This document shows, piece by piece, positions 32,644-37,457 of a stretch of DNA of 37,457 nucleotides. Made by a program: the position numbers and the translations under genes. The number at the start of each line of letters is the position of its first letter. The stretch's first letter is position 1. The notes beneath the pieces were generated by a model that did not search any database, was not told the DNA's origin, and saw only the letters and a list, made by a program, of their open reading frames with translations. Source of the DNA: Candidatus Zixiibacteriota bacterium (GTDB lineage Bacteria > Zixibacteria > MSB-5A5 > GN15 > PGXB01). The stretch is from the NCBI GenBank assembly GCA_020058225.1, contig JAGVEJ010000074.1:1-37457 (forward strand). Reading direction: 5' to 3'.

Positions 32644-34350
32644 TTGTCCGGCAAATTAATTTTAATCCTCCTATTTGGTTTCATTTTTGTGGCGGATGGG
32701 GCCTTAGCCCAGGGGACTGTCGAAAAAGCCCTCGAATGTGGGCGGTTCGCCGCAGGCGAATCCACATCTGCCCCTAAGCTATTGCGTAACACTGGCAGAT
32801 GTGGACATCTGCCATGCATGGACACGGTACACCCGGCTTTTTCAACACGCCCCCAGGATGGGAATACCATTGATTCCATAGTAATTGACAATAACAATAT
32901 TTATAATACTGATTCTTCAGCCTATAATTATTGGCCATTTAGGCTGATCAATAAATTGCATCTTAAAACCAGGCGATTTGTTATTGAGAGGGAGATATTA
33001 TTGAAAAGGGGAGAAGAATTTTCCCCGGAGCGGGCCGCCGAGTCCGAGAGAAATCTCCGTTCACTCCCATATATTTGGGCGGCTTCGGTCGATTTCCGCC
33101 GAAACCGCAGTAATCAGGGAATTCTCTATGTTACAACATCCGACCGTTGGACCCTTCTTGGCGGAGTATCAATTAATAGATCCGGCGGTCGAAACATATA
33201 CGAATTTCGCATCGAGGAATCAAATTTTCTTGGGCGGGGACAGTATGTCTCATTCAATTATTTTAGCAGAAATCAAGAAGAAGATTACTACCAATTTGCG
33301 GCTGTAGAGAGGCGAGTTTTTGGTAGCCGCAATATGCTGAGTTTTTATGTCAATAGCGATCCCGAAATCGGCCAGGAAAATATTGGTCTTAGTAGGCCAT
33401 TTTATTCATTTGATTCAAAATTAAGCTATTTAATAAATCATGCCAAAATAAATAGATATGATTATTATTATAAAGATGGGATTTTGATGGCCCAAAATAA
33501 GGCTTATGGTGAAATATACGAGCTGGAATCGGTGTATCGGTGGGGCGGCTATGCAAGCAAGGCTTTTGCTGGGGTAGAATATCAATTTAGAAAGCTCGAC
33601 TTTTTTTCGGAACAAGGCGATGGATTTGTATTCCCGACTGATAGCAGTTATTATGGAATTAACCTAAAATTCGGCTTGGTAAATGAGAAGTATATTAAAG
33701 CCACGCATCTGAATTCGTTTCAAAGGATTGAAGATGTTTTGATTCAAACCGGCGGAGTCTTAACGCATGGCTGGTATAGCGATCATAATTCAAGAAAATT
33801 ATATGATCTTCTTTCATTTGTTTTCAATTATTCAAACAGCGTCGGTTCAAATTTATTTTTTGCCACATTTGGTCGAAAGTATTGGTATGATGGGAACATT
33901 GACTTCAGAAAACAGTTAATACTTTCGATAAAATATTATAACAATGCTTATGTATGGATGACTCAGGCATTTTATGCCGTTTATCAAGAGGACTGGCGAA
34001 GAGACAACAATGAGTTGCTTTATCTTGGAGAGAGCTTTGGAATTCGCGGCTATCCTAAGAATTATCTCAATGGCGGGAAAATACTTCGGTCAAACTGGGA
34101 AACGAGATTTTTTCCGGGCATTAGAATTATGGGAGTTGATATTGGAATGGCGCAATTTATTGATATTGGTCAAATTGCCGCTCAAAATAGAGATATTGCA
34201 GATGGCAGATTCCTATGGTCAGCCGGATGTGGTTTGCGGATTGGAACCGAAAGGATTGCCAGTAAGGATATATTGAGGATTGATTTAGCATATGCGGGGA
34301 GACTGAAAAAATGGGAAATTTCCATCGGTTCCGGGCAATTTATAAGATAA
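32644..34350 (+). CDS. POTRA-barrel outer-membrane protein with repeat inserted near the N-terminus
   Basis: A 568-residue outer-membrane protein. A signal peptide ends at ALA-Q (residues 20-23). Residues 24-71 come from a mobile palindromic repeat and have an odd, Cys-rich composition (ECGRFAAGES, NTGRCGHLPCM). A POTRA-like region follows (about 95-165, RRFVIEREILLKRGEEFSPERA) and then a beta-barrel of the BamA/TamA or surface-antigen kind (NFLGRGQYVSFNYFSRN, and GESFGIRGYPKN for a conserved barrel segment). Without the insert the protein would be 520 residues. The start is TTG with GGAG about 10 nt upstream. It might insert or transport other outer-membrane proteins; the substrate is unknown. 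Confidence 0.8.
   Translation: MSGKLILILLFGFIFVADGALAQGTVEKALECGRFAAGESTSAPKLLRNTGRCGHLPCMDTVHPAFSTRPQDGNTIDSIVIDNNNIYNTDSSAYNYWPFRLINKLHLKTRRFVIEREILLKRGEEFSPERAAESERNLRSLPYIWAASVDFRRNRSNQGILYVTTSDRWTLLGGVSINRSGGRNIYEFRIEESNFLGRGQYVSFNYFSRNQEEDYYQFAAVERRVFGSRNMLSFYVNSDPEIGQENIGLSRPFYSFDSKLSYLINHAKINRYDYYYKDGILMAQNKAYGEIYELESVYRWGGYASKAFAGVEYQFRKLDFFSEQGDGFVFPTDSSYYGINLKFGLVNEKYIKATHLNSFQRIEDVLIQTGGVLTHGWYSDHNSRKLYDLLSFVFNYSNSVGSNLFFATFGRKYWYDGNIDFRKQLILSIKYYNNAYVWMTQAFYAVYQEDWRRDNNELLYLGESFGIRGYPKNYLNGGKILRSNWETRFFPGIRIMGVDIGMAQFIDIGQIAAQNRDIADGRFLWSAGCGLRIGTERIASKDILRIDLAYAGRLKKWEISIGSGQFIR
32709..32857 (+). repeat. Palindromic mobile repeat, copy B (in frame inside a gene)
   Basis: An element of about 139 bp (32714-32852) bounded by a perfect 5-bp direct duplication CCAGG (32709-32713 and 32853-32857). 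The ends are ggactgtcgaaaaagcc and ggctttttcaacacgcccc, imperfect inverted repeats of each other. It holds the ttcgccgcaggcgaa hairpin and a central palindrome gcagatgtggacatctgc. The duplication interval is 144 nt, exactly 48 codons, and the chosen frame is stop-free. Deleting it joins ALAQ directly to DGNTIDS. Confidence 0.9.
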
Positions 34351-34396
34351 GAAATATCTAACTTTCCGTATTGCAATGCGTTACAGACAATTTTGC

Positions 34397-34426
34397 TTGA
34401 CAATTGACAAAAACATTTTATATTTA
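34397..34426 (+). promoter_or_regulatory. Predicted promoter of the metalloprotease gene
   Basis: TTGACA (34397-34402) and TATTTA (34421-34426) are 18 nt apart in an AT-rich stretch 70-100 nt before the ATG. A second TTGACA at 34404-34409 overlaps the spacer. The leader would be about 65 nt. Confidence 0.5.
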
Positions 34427-34498
34427 ATGTCAGAGACTAATACTCTATACCGCCCTTTGTTGTCTTGCCATGTTTTTGAACGCGAGGATTGAGAAGTT

Positions 34499-36178
34499 AT
34501 GATTAAAACATTTCTATTATCTTCTTGTTTATTGCTAATGGCATGGTTGATATCCCCAATGCTATCTAATGCCGATTCGGGAAGCGGCTTCAAATTCGGC
34601 GGTTCAATCAGTCTTATTGAAAAGGCTTTTAAGGATGGCAGTATCACTCGCGCGGATAAGATTTTTTATAATCTTCAAGCAGTCTTGGCTCCGAATGATT
34701 TGCCGGCCAATTTTAGAGCGCCTATAACGGAATTAATACCCTGCGGGACTCCCTATGTTATGGAAGCCCAAAATAACTGGAAGATTCTATCATCAGATCA
34801 ACAGGCTATAGCAGCCAATTATCTGGCGAGACCAACCTCTGATGCCGAATATATTTCTTCCGATTCGCTATTTATGGTGCATTATGATACGACAGGATAT
34901 GAGGCTGTTCCTCTTGAAGACCTGAACTTGAATTCCATTCCTGATTATGTTGAGCGAATCGCCATTTATGCCGACAGCAGTTATCGGTATTATCATCAGG
35001 ACCTGGGGTATTTGCCACATCCTTTTGATGCCGATTCGCTATATGATATTTATCTAATAAAATTATCGGCTTATGGGGTAACGGTTAGGGAAACTCAGGG
35101 TGATTCTGCGTGGAATGATTATACTTCATATATCCAAGTTCATAATAGCTTTTTCGGTTTTCCTTCAAATGATGATCCCGAGGGGGATGTTATTGGCGCC
35201 CAGAAAGTCACCTGCGCCCATGAATATTATCATGCCACGCAACTTGCTTATGATGGAACGGAAGAAGTCTGGTGGATGGAATGCACGGCCACCTGTTTTG
35301 AAGAGGTTACTTTTCCTGAGGTCAATGATAATTATTGGTATCTCAACTCTTTTTTTGACTATCCTGACACATCACTAATAACCGGTGGGTATCACATGTA
35401 TGGGGCATTTATTTGGCCGATATACTTATGGGAGAAATACGGAATCAATATTCTGCGTTCGGTTTGGGAGTATTGCCGATATTCCAATTCTCTTGCATCC
35501 ATCGATTCGGCATTATTGCCTTTCGGGAAATCGCTTAAATTAGATTTTCCGGAGTTTGCCTCTTGGAATTATTTTACCGGTTCAAGAAATGATGGCGGTC
35601 GGTATGATAGCGGCGCTTATTATCCGACAGTGCCGTTTGACAGGGTGGTGTCTTCACTTCCGTTTACCGCTATTAACGCTCTAAATCCGCCTGATGGGTT
35701 ATCATGTAATTATATTATGGCCTATCCCGGAGGCGCTCAAAATGGCTATCTAAAGTTGGATTTTGATGGCATTAATTCGGTTGAGTGGGCCTTCGCCTAC
35801 ATAGGATTGGGTCAGAGCGGCTCCATTTTTGGAACCTGCCCGGTTGATATTCTGGGGCGAACCACCGGTGGGATTTATAATTTCCTTAAATATGATTCCA
35901 TAGTCTTTATACCGACCATTGTATCTCAATGGCTTGATGACAATCAATACTCTTTTGCGACGATTTTTATTCCATTTGGGGATGCCAGCGGTTCCGGGGC
36001 CACCAATATTCAAGATATAACTTACCTTATAAATTATCTTTATAAGGGTGGCCCGCCACCATTAAATGATATGAAGCTGGGAGATAATAATTGTAGCGGG
36101 ATAATTAATATTCAGGATATTACATATCTGATAAATTTTCTTTATAAGGGTGGAGTATCACCCTGCGTAATACAATAG
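34499..36178 (+). CDS. Secreted HExxH metalloprotease with dockerin-type tail (MXAN_6640-like)
   Basis: A 559-residue exported protein. A signal peptide covers about residues 1-25. The catalytic region has VTCAHEYYHATQLAYDG with the zinc-binding His241-Glu242-x-x-His245 and, about 15-20 residues on, WWMECTATCFEE, whose acidic residue may be the third ligand. This pattern fits the MXAN_6640-type putative metalloproteases. Residues 365-480 look beta-rich. Two dockerin-like repeats end the protein (GDASGSGATNIQDITYLINYLY and GDNNCSGIINIQDITYLINFLY), similar to the tail of the Kelch gene at 9520. A TTGACA promoter lies upstream. The substrate is unknown. Confidence 0.82.
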   Translation: MIKTFLLSSCLLLMAWLISPMLSNADSGSGFKFGGSISLIEKAFKDGSITRADKIFYNLQAVLAPNDLPANFRAPITELIPCGTPYVMEAQNNWKILSSDQQAIAANYLARPTSDAEYISSDSLFMVHYDTTGYEAVPLEDLNLNSIPDYVERIAIYADSSYRYYHQDLGYLPHPFDADSLYDIYLIKLSAYGVTVRETQGDSAWNDYTSYIQVHNSFFGFPSNDDPEGDVIGAQKVTCAHEYYHATQLAYDGTEEVWWMECTATCFEEVTFPEVNDNYWYLNSFFDYPDTSLITGGYHMYGAFIWPIYLWEKYGINILRSVWEYCRYSNSLASIDSALLPFGKSLKLDFPEFASWNYFTGSRNDGGRYDSGAYYPTVPFDRVVSSLPFTAINALNPPDGLSCNYIMAYPGGAQNGYLKLDFDGINSVEWAFAYIGLGQSGSIFGTCPVDILGRTTGGIYNFLKYDSIVFIPTIVSQWLDDNQYSFATIFIPFGDASGSGATNIQDITYLINYLYKGGPPPLNDMKLGDNNCSGIINIQDITYLINFLYKGGVSPCVIQ

Positions 36179-36225
36179 CAAATTATCCATATAAGGGCGG
36201 CTCACAACCTCCATGTAATCTATTC
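36179..36225 (+). other. Remnant of an older dockerin end beyond the stop
   Basis: Right after the TAG of the metalloprotease gene, in another frame, the DNA would read NYPYKGGSQPPCN, which closely repeats the end of a dockerin unit (INYLYKGG followed by PP and C). It looks like the leftover of a lost or recombined repeat copy. Confidence 0.5.
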
Positions 36226-36251
36226 AAGAGGGGCATTTTAAAAGTTTTTTC

Positions 36252-36280
36252 TTGACTTGGGTGTTTGAAAGATTTATACA
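36252..36280 (+). promoter_or_regulatory. Predicted promoter of the zinc-ribbon gene
   Basis: TTGACT (36252-36257) and TATACA (36275-36280) are exactly 17 nt apart. The leader to the ATG at 36369 would be about 80 nt. Confidence 0.65.
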
Positions 36281-36368
36281 AACCCCTAATGTAGCATAAT
36301 ATATCCCGATTTGGATTTTGTCCGACTCGGAATAAACATGGACGTTAATTATAGTGAGAGGGGGAAAG

Positions 36369-36587
36369 ATGGATTGCGGTTGTGGACCGAAAATCCTAAT
36401 CTGTGTTGAGTGCGGACAGGAATTTGTGTTTACTGTCAATGCGCAGGAGTACTTCGCTGAAAGAGGATACACTGAGGATCCTAAGCGCTGTAAGCATTGC
36501 TACATGATTCACAAACGTGACAAGCGTCCGAATAGCACCAGCATGGAGGCGGAGAAGGTCAATCTTGATGCCATTTATCCGGAGTGA
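36369..36587 (+). CDS. Small zinc-ribbon protein
   Basis: A 72-residue protein of the probable zinc-ribbon type seen in many bacteria. Two CxxC pairs (Cys12/Cys15 in LICVECGQEF and Cys41/Cys44 in KRCKHCY) should bind one zinc ion, with FAERGY(T)EDP between them as the family core. Cys3 and Cys5 at the very start are extra. The role in the family is not established; nucleic-acid binding is a guess. ATG 36369 follows a GAGGGGGA site; an upstream GTG at 36354 is less likely. It is bracketed by its own promoter and terminator. Confidence 0.85.
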   Translation: MDCGCGPKILICVECGQEFVFTVNAQEYFAERGYTEDPKRCKHCYMIHKRDKRPNSTSMEAEKVNLDAIYPE

Positions 36588-36596
36588 ATTGACTTC

Positions 36597-36634
36597 AAAA
36601 AACCCCTGCCCGATATCTCGAGCAGGGGTTTTTT
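36597..36634 (+). terminator. Strong Rho-independent terminator
   Basis: A 12-bp stem aaaaacccctgc/gcaggggttttt with a 12-nt loop and an oligo-T tail follows the zinc-ribbon stop codon by about 10 nt. Confidence 0.93.
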
Positions 36635-36708
36635 ATTCGCCAGGGATGCGCCGAGGGGGAGGCGGCGGCACAGCCCCGGCCTGACCGAAATCCCATCCGG
36701 TCATCTGT

Positions 36709-37457
36709 CTATTTTAACAGCAACATTTTCTTCACAAGTTCCCCATCATCGGTAATTAATTTATAAAGATATATTCCCGATGGAACCTGATTTCCATTAT
36801 TATCCTTTCCATCCCAGAGTGCGGTCACTTCGCCGGCGCGATAATAATTATCAAGAAGATTTCTAACCTGTCGCCCAAGTATATCATAAATATTCAATTT
36901 AATTTCGCTGTCTTTTTGTAATGATATATCTATGGATGTTGAAGGATTGAAGGGATTGGGGTAATTTTGTCCCAATTGAGCGCCGCATGGCAAAAGTCCT
37001 TTATCCGACCATTCCAATCCGGCGGCAAAGGCTACCTGAAAATCGGCGGTCATGGTAGCAACCGAGGCCGAAATATTGTTCACCCCGACATAGGTATTTT
37101 CACCGGCATACGAATTTGAGTTTGGGCCAGTGATTGATGTGAAGGATATTTTATTGGCGCTTCCGGGGAAGGGATCTCCGGAATTGCCCACTGAAATGTT
37201 TTTTTCCATTTCGTATAATCCATCGGCTTGCTCGAGGGCAACCAAATAATTGCCGTTTGATGTGTACCCTGGGTACCATTGATTGTCATTGCTGTATTGA
37301 GTCTCGTCAATATGCCATATTAAGAGACCGCTGTTGGGCAGATAGGCATCATATCCGATCTTTTGTCTATTTTCTACAAGGAAATATTCATTGCCAAGAC
37401 CTCCTGAAGACCAGAGACGATAAATATTGCCGCCGCTTTCCACCCGTCCTATGGAAG
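36709..37457 (-). CDS. C-terminal part of an M6-type secreted protease with sorting tail
   Basis: The gene runs off the end of the window, so only the last 250 or so residues are seen. GNEYFLVENRQKIGYD followed by GLLIWHIDE is typical of the region after the zinc site in M6 (immune inhibitor A-like) metalloproteases, so the HExxH part should lie beyond 37457. The last 90 residues form a FlgD-like/type IX-type C-terminal tail: GQNYPNPFNPSTSI, then KLNIYDILGRQVRNL, WDGKDNNGNQVPSGIYLYKL and a final KKMLLLK. It suggests export through a sorting pathway different from that of the dockerin-tailed proteins nearby. Confidence 0.8.
   Translation of the reverse strand, partial: SIGRVESGGNIYRLWSSGGLGNEYFLVENRQKIGYDAYLPNSGLLIWHIDETQYSNDNQWYPGYTSNGNYLVALEQADGLYEMEKNISVGNSGDPFPGSANKISFTSITGPNSNSYAGENTYVGVNNISASVATMTADFQVAFAAGLEWSDKGLLPCGAQLGQNYPNPFNPSTSIDISLQKDSEIKLNIYDILGRQVRNLLDNYYRAGEVTALWDGKDNNGNQVPSGIYLYKLITDDGELVKKMLLLK

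Noticed and set aside
29735-32852. Composite transposon bounded by the two repeat copies
   Set aside because: No transposase lies between them and each copy has its own different 5-bp duplication, which points to two separate insertions.
32616-32897. 93-codon minus-strand frame across the inserted repeat
   Set aside because: It is the reverse reading of the palindromic element and of the signal-peptide region, with no start signals or family resemblance.
1-37457. CRISPR arrays, tRNA or rRNA genes, and phage or insertion-sequence transposase genes
   Set aside because: None was seen on reading: no regularly spaced direct repeats, no cloverleaf-like tRNA segments and no transposase or integrase motifs.

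Overview
The window looks like a chromosomal segment of an uncultured Gram-negative bacterium of the FCB type, most plausibly candidate phylum Zixibacteria. The evidence is C-terminal dockerin-like doublets of the form DITYLINFLYKGG, a YPNPFNP/YDILGRQV C-terminal sorting-type tail, several lipoproteins, a BamA/TamA-like outer-membrane protein, and AT-rich, densely packed genes with frequent 1-20 nt overlaps. The taxonomic call is inference from memory of such tails; no rRNA or tRNA gene was seen.

Layout. 1-347 is an intergenic block rich in palindromes. 348-3672 carries a membrane histidine kinase, elongation factor P (with Arg at the loop tip), RNase HIII and a small unknown gene. 3746-4537 (minus) is a lipoprotein. 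4825-9484 is a pair of GAF-rich signalling proteins: the first ends in a HisKA-like helix pair that lacks its phospho-acceptor His and has no ATPase domain; the second is a complete hybrid kinase with a receiver domain. 9520-10767 (minus) is a secreted Kelch-like protein with a dockerin tail.

10897-14945 is a riboflavin operon (ribD-ribE-ribBA-ribH-nusB) headed by an FMN riboswitch whose terminator abuts the ribD start codon. It runs on into a left-handed beta-helix acyltransferase and a deacetylase-like protein. A minus-strand RRM/RGG RNA-binding protein follows.

17596-29083 is a nine-gene, nearly gapless glycan operon: two large GT-C type membrane glycosyltransferases (DUF2723 and GT39-like), a GT4, a flippase-like LPG-synthase-TM protein, two DPM1-like GT2 paralogues (one without its acidic catalytic motif), an NDP-sugar epimerase, a Gfo/Idh oxidoreductase and a hexapeptide acyltransferase. 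The likely job is polyprenyl-phosphate-sugar supply, sugar modification and transfer at the outer face of the membrane.

29084-32409 is accessory: a candidate small structured RNA, a cupredoxin lipoprotein, a membrane protein plus sigma-region-4-like regulator, a small unknown gene, and a rhodanese-MauE pair. 32644-37457 holds an outer-membrane beta-barrel protein, a HExxH metalloprotease with dockerin tail, a zinc-ribbon protein, and the C-terminus of an M6-type protease.

The most striking signal is a non-coding palindromic mobile repeat of about 140-147 bp, present twice in inverted orientation. Each copy has imperfect terminal inverted repeats and a perfect 5-bp direct duplication at its borders. 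One copy sits exactly on the stop codon of the cupredoxin gene. The other lies inside the outer-membrane protein gene just after the signal peptide, where it adds 48 codons without breaking the frame; removing it restores a smooth coding sequence.
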